DNA of 64,000 nt from Basidiobolus meristosporus CBS 931.73 (taxonomy: Eukaryota > Basidiobolomycota > Basidiobolomycetes > Basidiobolales > Basidiobolaceae): positions 1 to 64,000 of the forward strand of contig MCFE01000485.1 in NCBI GenBank assembly GCA_002104905.1. Direction: 5' to 3'. How positions within the stretch are numbered: position 1 is the stretch's first letter; every line of letters begins with the position of its first letter. The notes under the pieces are model-generated. The model saw nothing but the letters and a program-made list of their open reading frames with translations, was not told the origin of the DNA and made no database searches. Below, piece after piece: positions 43,820-56,284 of the stretch. The position numbers and the translations under genes were made by a program.

Positions 43820-44583
43820 TTTGCATCTGACGAGACATTGCTCTTGGCTTGCTACAAGATTCCATCCCTATACGGTTGATCAGTTGTTGTCAGGACTCAT
43901 CGAAAGCCAGTTTGCTTGGCTAGAGGGGTTTTGCCCATTGCCGTGTGTGATACGGCTAGAAATAAAGTCATCCTCTAAGGAGAATAGACAAAGTCACAGG
44001 CCTATCTAGAATAGCACTTTGTGCAGTGCTGGAGACTGTAATTAATTTTCATACATCGGGATCCATCCATTTTCCATTCCAAAACAGTACCTATGCTGGA
44101 GATCACATCATGGCAGCACAGATATCACTGCCTCTTGGTGTTTAACTCCCTCAGAATATTAAGGGAATCTCACTACTGTGTCATGATGCTTTCGTAACCC
44201 GAACTGTTAGGGCGACAGCTGCTGAGGTAAGCATAGATCCGAGACATCCGTACGAAACTCCGGGTAATCCGATTATGAAGGGGATAGCTAAGACGATATG
44301 TAGGGGAAATCTGGATTGGCATCAGAACCGCAACATACTCGCTGGCTGTATGCAGTGTCACCTCAGCCTGAGTAAAGATAAGAAAATCCATACCTTACTC
44401 TGGTTCGTTCTCATGAGAAACCAGCTTTCATATACGAATTAGTGCCTAATCAAGATTTATCCGGTGGGACAATATATCATAATATGCCGTTCCAAACGAC
44501 CACTGTTGGGGCGATGCTTAGGCTGGTGGAGTAAATGAGCATCAATTTATTGTCTTGTTTGGGCCTCTGAACTGGCGATCCTA
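43820..44583. other. Spacer downstream of RNase T2
   Basis: No gene or repeat seen. It should include the RNase T2 terminator region on the minus strand. Confidence 0.5.
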
Positions 44584-45511
44584 TCATTTCAATGGGTACT
44601 TGATGCTGCTGCTGCAAGAGTGGCTGCCTTTGAAGCTATCCGGTACGTAGGTCTCCTTGCCCTTGACGTGGAAGTAGGCCCAGATTTCGTTAAGAACGCC
44701 CGATTTGCACTTGAAATACGGAGTGATACCTAGCGCTCCCTTGATGGCATTGGCCATATTGGTCTGAGTGTATGTGGCGCCAGGAACGATCCCTGCCGAG
44801 GCCAGGGCAGCGTGTAGATTGTATTGTGACCGGAGTTTCAACACAGTCTGGAAATAGTCCAACATATCCTCGTATTTGGCATAAGCGGTGCCGTAGCAGG
44901 AGGGATTCATAGTGGAGACGCAGGTTCCGTGCTTTCCCCATTCATGCTCCCTACAAACAACCTCGACTCAGGACACGAACGAACCAGCAAATTAGAAGCG
45001 AATCTAGATGAGCATACCAAAAAACGCCGTTGTCGCCATTGTACGATGGCCAGTATGTGTTCATCTGACTGAACAGGCTGCTGTTCGCATTTTGTACTAT
45101 CTGTCCAACGCCGGTATACGCACGTGAAGTATCACATCCGTCAGAAGGCCCTTGCCCACCCGAGCTGTGTGAAGTAACGTTAGCACCCGAATAAATAGCA
45201 GGTATTTCTGGAAGTTAAGTGCTACCATGTATTTGGCCACAACCCGTGAATGGTGAACGCATCCTTTGGTCCATAGCCTGGAATCCACTGAAAGACGAAA
45301 AAATTTCCACAGCGGTTAGTACTATGGTTGAAGGCGGATGGGCAGCAATGCGAACCTGTTGGGTGAGAACAATCTTTCCGTAGGTAGGGACACAGCAAGA
45401 GTTGGCATTGGAAACGGTGCAGGAGATGCTGTCGATCGGGCAGGAATCTTGCGCTAGTACGGCAGCCAAGGAAACAACAGCGCCAAAAGCCAGAGTGTTC
45501 AAGAACTTCAT
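44584..45511 (-). CDS. Secreted ribonuclease T2, four exons
   Basis: Exons on the minus strand are 45511-45356, 45287-45226, 45164-45018 and 44950-44584, with introns of 68, 61 and 67 bp (GT-AG; CTAAC in the first two). The 243-residue product opens with a signal peptide (MKFLNTLAFGAVVSLAAVLA) followed by a Cys-rich segment (SCPIDSISC...NSCCVP). Both catalytic motifs of the family are intact: FTIHGLWP (His66) and EHEWGKHGTC (Glu125, Lys128, His129). RNase T2 enzymes cut single-stranded RNA through a 2',3'-cyclic phosphate and act outside the cell or in the vacuole, in phosphate or nucleotide scavenging. The length suits a single-domain fungal RNase T2. Paired cysteines are largely retained. 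Neighbours give no further clue. Confidence 0.95.
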
Positions 45512-46739
45512 CGGAGAGATCCACAGGAAGGAATACTATGATATGGTGCCAGGTACAACCGCACTCGGTTTTTATATTTGCTGGTATAGCTGCCGGGTCT
45601 ATCATCGATGGGCACCAGAAGCAGATACGAACGCTGAAACCTGAGCAACGTGGATGCTTGTAGGAAAGTCAAATATTCACACCTAGCGGTGCGTGAATCC
45701 CACCGAATCTTGTTATTCAGCAAAAACGGAGCTGGTACACGGAACAAATTCTTTGAAAAGGCCACAGTAACACTATGTTCCTATCAACCCGATGGTCGAT
45801 TTAGTCAAATGTGATCCGGGTTCCGGGACACATCTGCACCAACCTATTGAGGGAGTGCCTCAGCGTGGATAACAACGGCGTATGCGTTGGATGTTGTCTA
45901 TGCCGGGGTGTCTCTGCGTGGACAACAACAGCAAAAGTGTTGGATGCCGCGCATGCTTCACTCCAAAAGGGGAATATTTCGGACTGCTCACCTGCTCCAC
46001 CATCTGAACAATGGAAGATGTACACTGTACGTACCCACAATTAGAGGTGAGGCAGAAGTACCACAACCGCCGGAAAACTGGATTTCTTCCGAGCACAGCG
46101 ATTATCACCAATGACTACATTGCGCTGAATGAGACCAGAAATGGAATCTGAATCACACCTGGAGAAATAGCAGCTAATTGGACCAAATTAGATATGAATT
46201 GTGACATGTCTGGACACCTAGGAAAACTCCTAGTGGCAAACCAATGCATCCCTAGCCATGGTCACCGAGTATTCCAAGCCTTTTTAGGTTCACTTTACAT
46301 CCAATCGTGTGATCGTTGGGTCGCATTCACACAGCTATTTCAATTTCACCATCCAATACTATATATTGTACCACGAAAGGCTATTTTTTATTGAAATTCA
46401 TATTCAAATACTTTGCTGTTGATTTGCCTCAGCATCCGCTATGTGGCAACATTCCCAGTCTGCTATAGCCAGTACTTCAATGTATCCCACTAGTAATAGG
46501 AATTGCTTTACTTCAAGTAGGTGCACCTATGGACTCTAGCCTTCAACTCGTTAGGGAGTGGATATTACCTTCAGTGTAGAGATTGATATCAGGCTACACT
46601 TCACGTAGCTAGACATTAGAAAGTTAGGTAGCTGAGAGCCTGATGAATTGTCAGCATAACACTCTACCAAGGATGGTAAATCTGGTATTCCAGAGTCTTG
46701 AAAAGCTTTAACTGGGAAGCCAGGTAGAATAAAGTTTTT
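45512..46739. other. RNase T2 upstream region and edge of the host island
   Basis: Should contain the RNase T2 promoter. At 45850-45935 a block is imperfectly repeated (GAGGGAGTGCCTCAGCGTGG... and GGGGTGTCTCTGCGTGG...ACAACA). Open frames overlap on both strands without known motifs. Family A copia sequence starts at about 46740. Confidence 0.45.
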
Positions 46740-47137
46740 GGATTTCTTGATGCTGGGCAACAAGTTCTTTTTGGTATGTCAAGGGTTGAGATGCTCTGGA
46801 GTCAATGTAACATGTCCAAGAATCCTTGTTTGTGGTCATATGGAGTGCCAATACAAAGAGTCTATCTTCAATAGTTACAGCATTTTCATTTTCAGGCTTT
46901 TTTTGCTGATTATCTCATCTGAAAGCACTCGTCTTATGTGTGTACTTTCCTTTTGTGACTGTTGCAAGATAGGTGGTTGCCACCTTTAAAGGGTCTCGGG
47001 TTCCTAGTTTAGTGGTTGCTCTTGCTTATTGTAGCATTCTCTTCTTCCTTCTCATTGGCACCTGATTTTCTTAATTCTTCATCTGCAAGCTTTCATATGT
47101 GTAATTTAAAGTCAGATTGGTAATTCAGCACTCTAGG
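46740..47137 (-). pseudogene. Family A copia gag-protease fragment
   Basis: In reverse complement it resembles the protease and zinc-knuckle region of family A (near CAACAAGTTCTTTTTGGTATG and the AAGGAAAGTACACACAT knuckle region). Frames are lost. It faces a plus-strand copy of the same region starting about 47220, so two copies stand head to head. Confidence 0.65.
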
Positions 47138-47219
47138 GTAGATTCATGTTTTGATAAAGATACTCAAAGTAAAAACTGATAAGGAATTTGGTCAGAGTTA
47201 GAGAGGTGCTTTAAAGAGA

Positions 47220-48447
47220 GAGATAACTAGCAGGAAAAGCCTGAAAATGGAAATGCTGTCACAACTCAAGATAGACTATTCACATCTGTATTGAATATGA
47301 CCACAAAAAGAATTTTTGGGCATGGTATGCTGACTCTAGAATATTTCAACACTTACAAATCAACAGGAGCTTTTACCAAATATCATGAAATCCAATCAAA
47401 AAGCTCTAAGGGGTAACAGTAGAACACTTGATGCAGTTGGAGAAGGAGCTATAGAAGTATACCTCAGAAATAATGAAGGAAGCTTCACACTTACTTTCAA
47501 GTTTATGCTTCATATGCCAGAAATAGCTAAGAACCTACTTTCTATAAGCAAGGCCATAGCAGAAGGACTTAGTTATGGTTTTGACAACTCAGGATACAGG
47601 ATCACTAATCAAAATGGCGTTTATATTGCTTTGGGCATTAGTGATCAGCATCTATAAAAATAAATTTATACTTCATCATTCCTGATAGCTAATATAAGTA
47701 ACTTAAATAAGGAGACACCAATGCTTTGGCACTGGAAACTTGGGCATATAACATTTGTTTATTTGAGCAAAATGGTCAAAATCAGCTAATATTCAGAATA
47801 AAAATTGATACCCAGCTAGTTTGGAGCTCTGTGAAGTCTTGATATATGGAAACAAGCCAGATAACTACTCATAAGCTCTGGGTTACTCAGAACTGAAAAA
47901 AATTAGATCTAATTCACTTGCAGCTGGGTGGATGTGTCCAAAATTATCCAGAGGTGGAATGGAGTGTTTGATCACATTTATTGATGATTATTCAGAATAC
48001 AAAAAGGTCTACCTTGTGGAGAATAAGGAAGATACTGTGAATAAGCTCAGAGAGCTTAAAGCAATGGCTCAGGGTAAGCTACCAAAATAATCAAGAAGAT
48101 ATACTCTTACAAATGCAGAGAATATACCTCAAGGCTCTTCTTTCAGTTGTGTAAAGCTCATGAGATAAGGTAAGAGACTCCTGCAACAAAATCCCAACAG
48201 CAAATTTGAACATCAAAACATGGAAACATATTGATTACTAATTTGACCAGATCCATGCTCAATAATCAAAAGTTATTCTGTGCTTTTGGGTGGAATCACA
48301 GCCACAGATGTGTATCTCAAAAATAGGAGTTAAACCAAAGTGGCATGCGGCTCTACACCATTTAAGAAATGGTATAGATAAAGACCAAGTGCAGAGCACT
48401 CATGAATAATTGATTGCCCAGCAAATGCTTAGGAACTGCCTGGAAAC
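47220..48447 (+). pseudogene. Family A copia gag C-terminus to integrase fragment
   Basis: Plus-strand remnants: TLDAVGEGAIEVYLRNNEGS (47412), MPEIAKNLLSISKAIAEGLS (47512), then badly decayed integrase (IDDYSEYKKVY about 47980; the DNGGEY box is lost) to the ...TAWKLL region, cut at 48447 by an LTR. Confidence 0.7.
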
Positions 48448-48795
48448 TATTGTAACACTTTGTGATTCTACCCAAGTATTCACCTAACTTAGTCACTTAG
48501 ATCATTGTCTACAAATCTTAGCAAATACTCACCAAACTCCTTGTTGGGATTTACATGAAGTATTTTCACCAAAACATCAAGTACCCAAAGCATTGAAGCT
48601 CTAAAGTTGCCCCAAGAGCTACAAACTTTGCACACATGCTCTTGGGACCTTCCTTAACCTATTCTACGTGTTTGTTATGCCAAGACCATGTAAAAGTATA
48701 AATACTACTTTTACATTCAATAAATCATTAAGTGAAAACCACATAATCTACTTTTTCTCCCAAGCACTTCCAATATCTTCAAGACTCTTACAACA
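48448..48795 (+). mobile_element. Family A LTR, plus orientation
   Basis: 348 bp from TATTGTAACACTTTG to CTCTTACAACA, with TATAAATA and AATAAA. A degraded PBS (GATGATGAACCTCAT) and gag follow, so it acted as a 5' LTR. Confidence 0.85.
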
Positions 48796-50698
48796 GATGA
48801 TGAACCTCATGCTATCACTCTCTGATATGTCTAATAATGCTATTACTGGAATTTTGCCTTTGGCTGAAAATGTTATGAATAGACACAAGGCAAGAGGAAA
48901 AGCTAGGCATGGCAGGAAAGGATTTAGGTGTGGACCATCAACGCAAGGCAGGATTCAAGGCAAGGCTGTTCATTCAAGACCTGTTTTATCAGACTGAGGA
49001 ATACTTAAGAGGGGATAGGACTACATATACTTTTTGGCTATACTGATGCCAAGAGATATTAGCTAATACTAATGGGGTTGTGGGGTGAGGCACATCAGCA
49101 GTGCTGGGGATAATAATATAGCAGGCAAGGCACTGAGACAGGATGAGGAATTTGATTGGGTCACCTGATCATGTGACTAAGTCATGTGACCTGGTATTTC
49201 TATATATGGTACTGACTATGAAAAGTACAATGGGAAGCTTACATGGAATGTTCCATTGTGTAACAATGGTCTGGAATGGTCAGGAACTTTCTGGAAGGTG
49301 GTAGAAGGTTCTAGAAGGAATCTCTTAGAAATTGAGCCAGGAAGCTGAAACTTGGCATGGGTGATCATGGTTGTCATGTGATCATGACAGAAAAGTTGGA
49401 TATATTTAGCTATCAAGAGTGGAAGGCAAAAACAAAGATGCTGCTAAAGGAAAACAGTCTTTAGGATATTGTTATGGGAGCAGAATGCCCTCATAAAAGT
49501 ATATGGGAGGTAGCCTTAAGGTACAAGATGATCACACAAAGTACCTTCAACTGCATTTGTCTGAGTTTTCACAACAAATTGCATATTCAAAGCTCAGGTG
49601 CAAAAATGGCAAACAATGCTCAGAAAGCATTAGTGGACACCTACCAGTCATGTTCAGCTGCTAAGTAAGTTTATCTTATACAAGAATTCTTTGCTACAAA
49701 GATGCCTGCCAGAAGAAGAAATGAAAAGTCTATTTAGCAGAATCAGCTTGTTGGTTGGTAAGATGGAATCAGTGAGCATACCAGCTTCTAATGAAGATGT
49801 GATAGTTCCCCTCCTAAATAGGCAGACAGACAAGCTTCAGGGTCTTGTATCAGTCTTTGAGCTCAGAATCAGATATATGATTGTCAACACTGTACATGAA
49901 TGGCTCCTAGATCAAGAATTTAGATAACAAAGTACCAATGAGAAGGAAGGAGGAAATGGTCCCAAAAGCAATGAGAACTAACAAAGAATGTACTTAAGAC
50001 TCTCTAAAGACAAATGCAACCAGTGGTGCAGCTACTGCAAAAAGAACGCACATGCATCAGACCAGTGCCTCAAAAAGTGAGATAATGAGCAATAAAAGCC
50101 TGAATATAGAAATGCTGCAACAACTGAAGACAGACTCTTCATATCTGCACTGAGTGTGGCTACAGACAAGGGTGCCTAGACCTATTACATTGCCTCTGAA
50201 GCATCATGACACTTTGCACACCCTAAAGTGCCTTTTACCCAATATCAAGTTATTCTGACTAAGCAGTGATCCCCCAGCTAATTTGAAGCACTATAAAGTC
50301 TGAACATTTGGGAAGTAACCCAGAAAGCTGTTCAAAAGTTCTGAGCTAATTTAAACTAAGAAAAACTTAGATCTAAATCACTACTGTACCATTCCCCCAA
50401 GCACAGCATAGTTGCGGAATGAGCAAATAGACCAATAATTGATATAAACAGATCCACAATCCATCATCAAAATTTATCCTTTAATTATTATTGGCCGAAT
50501 CAGTTGCAACATCAGTATACCTTAAGAATAGGAGTTATAGCAGAATACTTTGTGATTCTACAGCATTGGAGAAATGATATGAATAACTACAACTAAGATG
50601 ATTGCAGACATATCAACCAAACCACTGGCTAGAGACAAATATGAATATCTTGGGTCACAATTACAACTAGTCACTATGAGCATTTTGTAGAGTGGGTA
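48796..50698 (+). pseudogene. Internally deleted family A element, gag plus integrase/RNase H scraps
   Basis: Gag is traceable from 48813 to 50200 (with the family G solo LTR at 48871-49389 inside it): NAQKALVDTYQSCSAAK, EEEMKSLFSRISLLVGKMES, and a changed zinc knuckle near 50020 (CSYCKKNAHASDQC). Small integrase pieces lie at 50370-50560. Then a large deletion jumps to the last 100 bp of RNase H (IADISTKPLARDKYEYLGSQ-like, 50598) before the LTR at 50699. Confidence 0.7.
48871..49389 (-). mobile_element. 519-bp solo gypsy-type LTR ('family G') with GAAAA duplication
   Basis: It starts TGTTATGAATAGACAC and ends GATCATGACA on the plus strand. GAAAA occurs on both sides (48866-48870 and 49390-49394), where an intact gag would have it once. 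The TATA-bearing orientation is the minus strand. It is homologous to 6810-7325. The interior is non-coding. Confidence 0.9.
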
Positions 50699-51045
50699 TA
50701 TTGTCAAATTTATAATTGCACCTAAATATTCATTGAACATGATCACTTATATCACAGCTTACACAGCTTAGGGAATACTGAACAAACTTGCTATTGAAAT
50801 TTACTTGTTATACTTTTACCAAAACATTAGGTACCCCAAACATTAACTACCTAACATTGTCCAAACAGTCCCAAACTTTGCACAAGTGCTCCTGGGGCAT
50901 GCATTAGGATGTTCTGTGTGATTTTTATGCCTAGACTATGTAGAAGCATATATACTACTTTTATATTGAACAAATCATTAAGCCAAAGCCACATAGACTA
51001 CTTGTTTTCCCATTTACTTTCAATATGTCTAAGACCCTTACAACA
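50699..51045 (+). mobile_element. Family A LTR shared by two head-to-tail copies, plus orientation
   Basis: 347 bp from TATTGTCAAATTTATAA to CCCTTACAACA. RNase H and a polypurine-like GAGTGGG lie before it, and a degraded PBS plus gag follow it. It therefore served as the 3' LTR of one copy and the 5' LTR of the next. Confidence 0.85.
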
Positions 51046-51425
51046 AATTACAAGCCTCATACTGTCACTCTCTACAATGCTGGCCATTGTTGTTACTGGA
51101 ATTTTTCCCTCTGCTGAACAGTTAGATGCATCTAACTACCAAGTGTGGGAGGTTTAGATGAAGATGCGGCCACAGTGAGGAGGCCTTTGGGATACAAGTT
51201 ACTATAACAATTTGCAAGAGCCAAAACCATAAAAAATGCATGGAACAATTTAGAAGACACCAACCAAATATGTTCAGCTGCTAAGAAAATGTATCTTGGA
51301 CAAGGATTCTATACTACAAGAATGTTACCAGGAGAAGAAATAAAATATCTAATAAATAAAACTACCCTGTTTGTTGACATGATCAAATCAGTGCGCATAA
51401 TAACAATTGATGAAAATGTGATAGC
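51046..51425 (+). pseudogene. Family A gag, first part, before the family B insertion
   Basis: Reads SAEQLDASNYQVWEV near 51110, then MYLGQGFYTTRMLPGEEIKY (51289) and ends in DENVIA at the target site. A deletion removes about 130 bp near 51185. It continues at 54307. Confidence 0.7.
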
Positions 51426-54306
51426 TGTTGCAATATTCCAAGGAGAATACAATGTGAGGTGGACAACTAGAAGATTAGCATGTTATCCACTTTTAATCTT
51501 TTGATTAAAAGTACCGTATTTATATGTTTAGTAAGGTGGAAAGCATTTAGAGTTTGCTAAAGAAGGTCCTAAGAATAAGTGTGCAAAGCCTGGAGCTGTT
51601 TAGTCAACTTTGTGAAAGGTCAAAATCTGGGTACCTGATAATTTGGTGAAAATATTGAAAGTAAGCTCCAACAGAAAATCTGGTCAGGACAGAATGCTAG
51701 TTACAAAATAAGATCTACATGACCAAGCTGAATGAATACTTTGGTGAGAACTCAATATACACATCACTTCCACTCAACAAAATACTCATAACTATTGAAT
51801 GCAGAATGGGATTTTGCAATCTATAATAAGAGTATATAGTAGGACTATTTAGCATTCTGAGCTGCTATTTCATCCAGCAGTATATGGGCTTTTGCTTTAC
51901 TTAGTTAAGCCAGTAATTTGTAAGAATTTAATGTGCATATCTACTCAATGGTATACCAAATATTAGAATGATCTGATGATAATGCTAATTGTCAACTTTC
52001 ATCTGTTGCACAGGCTAAATTAGTGAGCTGAGCTTTATTGTCAGATTGTAAACATGATATATAGTCTATGGGATATGTAATGCTTTTTATTTGAACATAA
52101 TTGACCCATTCTTGGCCACATTCAGGTTTGTCATCTACAGCAGATCTTGACTTAACTTATCTCCATGCCACAGGCTGATTCATCAAGATATTTTGTTGGT
52201 ATGTTGATGTTAGGCTTAGGGACAGTTACTTCCATTATAAAGACTCCATATGAGGTAAAATAAAGACCTACTTGGGCCAAGTCAAAGTTTTGTTGTTTAT
52301 GCTAGATCCAGAGTTTCCTCTTTTCCTGGCACTGTGGCATAGAGCATTTGTCCAAAAGAGGTTTTGCTTAACTTTAAGCTTGAATTGCCAGCTCCTACTT
52401 GAGCCACATCTGTTTAGTGATTTAGATCCACAAAAATGATCCAGAACATTCATCTTTGTCTTCCTCAGGTAGTAATAACTTTCTTTGACTGGATTACCAC
52501 CATAACAGTACATTTTAAGCTCATTTGCATGTTAGTTAACCTAGTTTGGTATCAGACAATACCATAAGCTGTTTAGTAGCTATTATTAGAGCTGTCCTAC
52601 TAATTTAGATAGATAGAGTGGCCTTTGTACCATAATAGTATACTTGTAGAATGGAAAGTTGTTTTTTTCCAGAAGAATAATTTACCTTCAGGAGGGTGTT
52701 GATATTCCTTATTCTCTGGAAAATTATGCTTAGCCTTGAGCTTGGATTGCAAGACTTACTGATTGTGTCAGTGTCATATGAGTCAGTAAAAACCATCTGG
52801 TTGATTTTACCCCTTTTTCTTTCTGCTCTTTAGACAGCAGATGTCAAGACTTCCACATAAGCCAATCTTCTACAATATATAAAACAATATCTGACTGATC
52901 ATGTTGAAGTATCAAGGTTCCTCTAAGGTTCTGCTGATGATCCAAGCATAATATCATTGTAGAAGTGTTATGGGCCTCTGTGCTGGTGGGATCACAGTAT
53001 GTTAGAGCAGAAAAATCTCCTTTACATTATTGGTACAGAATATATGACTATTTGCAAGTGATATCCACAGGATTGGCTTCAACTTGGATCAATGATAGCT
53101 TTTTACAGAATTGCCCATCATTAATCAAATCAACTGTATTTGAAGGCTAGCTTTGTCAGTGGCTAGGTATCAGACTACAGTATATCAGTATTGTGAGTTG
53201 CAGTGACTGATGGTGACATAATCAATTATAATTCTTCAGTTTGGATTCACACATGTGAATTACCACAAAGTGTTTTCTACAAATGTCATATGTGACATAT
53301 ATATAACAAGTATCTAGTACTAGTCTATCTTTTGAGTGGCTCTAGATGTGAACTGGCTATCTATTGCTTGGTTATATACTCCAATCAGGTTTACAATCAT
53401 TTGCTTCACTTTTTGGGCTGGCAGTAAAATTGCCATAAGTAAGTTTTGATATACTTGTATAATACTTTGTTCCACAATTTCAATACTAAAGCTGAGTGAT
53501 AGCACATCCAACAGCTCTATTTTTAGCTCCTGGTGCACTTGATGATCTAGTATTTTTAATTCAGGATAGTATACTGTCCAAAAGCTTGTTCAACAGACAA
53601 TTAGGGTCATATGAGTACTTATACCAGTGCTTTTTACTGTAGATCTGGACCTTCAATAGCTGGAATAGCCCAATATCCTCAGTTGTGGTAAAGCAACAAC
53701 ATACTGTATTTCATTACCTAATTACATACCATTGCAATAGACTCTTTGTTGTACTAACTTAAATAGTTACCACAAGCTCCTTTCAAAGGAATGGCCTTCT
53801 TCTCTATAGCAATATATTCATAAATATTGTTGATTAGCAGCAGTAGTTATCTTCAACTTCAGCAGAATAGTAGTGCAGAAAGTGTTTCTCCAGACTAGCA
53901 GAAACAGATCCAATGATAGGTAGACACAAGTAGGATGGCAAGCTAGGGACTCATAGCCTGTTGCATGACTCTGATGCATATGAGAAGTGATTTAGAGAAC
54001 AAGAGGGTTTGCATGTTATTCACTTGTAGATTTATTAATCAAAAGTGGGGTATTGATACTGTGGATAAAGTATGGCAAGCAAATATGTAGAGCTTACTAT
54101 GGAAGGCTCTAGGAGCATGAATGCAAAGTTTGGGGCCTTTTGGACAACATTGAGAAAGGCTTTAATGTGGGTATCTGATTATTGGTAAGAATATTCAAAG
54201 TAGATCCCAATATGGATTTGGGCTTGGACAAAATGCTAGTGACAGAACGTAATATATATAGCCAAGTTAGCATATATATCTTAAGTGATTACTTTGTAAT
54301 ACAACA
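51426..54306 (-). mobile_element. Family B copia element, strongly decayed, 2881 bp
   Basis: Two related LTRs in minus orientation bound it (left 51426-51764, right 53959-54306, outer ends TGTTGC... and ...TACAACA). The flanks carry ATAGC (51421-51425) and ATAGT (54307-54311), a 5-bp duplication with one change, and family A gag is continuous across it. A polypurine complement (CACTTCCACTCAAC) adjoins the left LTR. The 2.2-kb interior is shorter than a full copia coding region and has no frame beyond 81 codons. A gag-like patch (QKVKQMIVNLIGVYN) is near 53400. Confidence 0.75.
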
Positions 54307-55500
54307 ATAGTTACCTTCCTGAATAGCCTGACAGACAGGCTCCAAGGCCTTGTATCAGTCCTAGACTCCAAAGCTGATGATTTGATTTTAAATTATGTGT
54401 ATTCAAGGCTCCTCAACAGAGAATTAAGAGAATCAAGTGTGTGCAAGAAAAAAGAAGAAAGTGCTTTTGTAAGCTATGACAAAAACTGAAGGAGGTATCC
54501 AAGACACTTTATAGGCAACAGCAACCTGTTTGTGGTGGCCTCCAATGGAAGTTACACACATCAGACAAGTGCCTTGAAAAGAGATATAATCAGCAAAGGA
54601 GCCTGAGTATGGAGAAGCTGCAACAGATGAAGATGCGCTATTTATATCTGAACTAAATATGACCACACTAAGGATTCTGATATGTGGTACTTTAGCTGTG
54701 GAGCATCTCAGCACTATGAATACAAAAGGAGTTATTAAGAGATTCCCAACAAGAAAATTTTCATGAGTGACAATAAAACACTTTGTGAAGTTGGAGAGGG
54801 AGTCATTCTAGTAAACCTTGGAAGCAGGGAAGGAGACCACCCACTCATCTTCAAAGAAGTAATGTATGTACCAGAAATAGCTAAGAACATACTGTCTGTA
54901 AGCAAGGCCACACCAGATAGACTCAGAATCTTCATGGGCAATTCTGGATGCTGGATGACAGATCCTCATGGAGCCCAAATGCTTGGGTATCAAAGATCAG
55001 AATCTATACAAGCTCACTTTTATTCCATCATATCTGTAAGCCATTATAAGTAACTCAAATGGAAAGGCACCAATACCTAGGTACAGGAGATCTGGACACA
55101 TCTGCTTTGATTATTTGTACAAAATGATCAAAGATCAGCTAATTTCCAGAGTAAAAGTTAATTCCTAGCTAGTTTGGAGTAAAGTGAGCCTGGTAGATAT
55201 GGAAAGATGCCAGATAACTGCTCAAGAGCTGCAGGCTATTTAATACTTAGTGAAAGTTAGATCCAATTCCCCAGGTCTATGTGAACCTATTCAAATTTAT
55301 GTTTATGTGGGAATCAATACACAATTACTGTTATTGATCCTTATATAAGATACACACAGGTCTACTTCATGGAATGAAGAGAAGAGCACTGTCTAGGCCC
55401 TGGGAGTTTAAAAACATGGTGCAGAGTGGAACTAGTGAAAAATCTAGAAAATATGCTCTGAGAATAGTAGAGAATATACCTCAAAGCTCTTAGTCCACTG
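54307..55500 (+). pseudogene. Family A gag to integrase, after the family B insertion
   Basis: Continues gag (FLNSLTDRLQGLVS, 54312), a damaged zinc knuckle, protease-proximal sequence (DNKTLCEVGEGVILVNLGSR, 54766) and integrase (RYTQVYFM, then MLRIVENIPQSS in a shifted frame), ending at the DNGGEYTSKL region. The join at about 55501 to a gypsy gag has no LTR or duplication, so it is a deletion or rearrangement junction. Confidence 0.7.
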
Positions 55501-55501
55501 T

Positions 55502-56284
55502 GTGAGTACTCAATACGATAAGAAAGTAAGAGAGTTCGCAAGACATATGGAAGGGTCAGCATGGCAATGGCATTATGGGTTGGAAGACGCAGTCAAAGAT
55601 GACTGGGATGCACTAGAAGAAGCCTACAAGACACGCTTTCTATATGCCAAAGGATACCACTACGAAGCCCTTCTACTGTCCTCGTGGAAGAAAAGCAGTG
55701 AAAGCTATGAAGCCTACACTGAGCTGTTTCTCCAACAAGTTCAATGTCTCCCAAAGGATGAAATTGCCAAACAACAGCTCATGAGGTATTACATCATGGG
55801 CTTAGACAATGAAATAAGACGTAGGGCGTCCAAAGAACAACAAGGATGTAAAACATTGCAAGAGTTGGTCGAACGAGTACGAGGGGTCATCTTGCTATGG
55901 GGGCTACCCTATAGTGATACAAATGATTGAAGGACAGGGATCCCCCGTAAGAAAGGAAAAATCGCCTCCCCAAAAGACTGTGAGTTAGAGGAATTACGGC
56001 AAAAGGTTCAAGAACTCTCAATCAACAATGTCCAAGAAGTCCCCAAAGAAGGTGATAAACTCTGGGAAGCTGTCGTAGATCTAAAGGCCCAGGTTCAAGT
56101 CCTGACCCAACAGATGGAACAACCGCGACAACAGTATCCGTGTTATGTGTGTGGAGAAGTAGGTCACTGGGCCCATGAATGTGAAAAACGGTACGGAAGA
56201 GAAGCCGTACCGGACACAAAAGAGAAGAAGGCATCAAAAGACAGAGTCCCTTGCCAGGAGGCCAACGGGACTCAGTCAATCTAA
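55502..56284 (+). pseudogene. Ty3/gypsy element 1: gag, 5' truncated
   Basis: The frame starts inside gag (FARHMEGSAWQWHYGLEDAV, then DDWDALEEAYKTRF) and is open to TGA at 55928. In the same frame it resumes with a coiled-coil-like stretch (ELEELRQKVQELS) and a CCHC knuckle, CYVCGEVGHWAHEC (56137-56178), ending TAA at 56282. Codons before the capsid domain, and the 5' LTR, are absent. The stop could be a former CGA. Gag overlaps pol by up to about 100 bases in the -1 frame. Confidence 0.8.
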
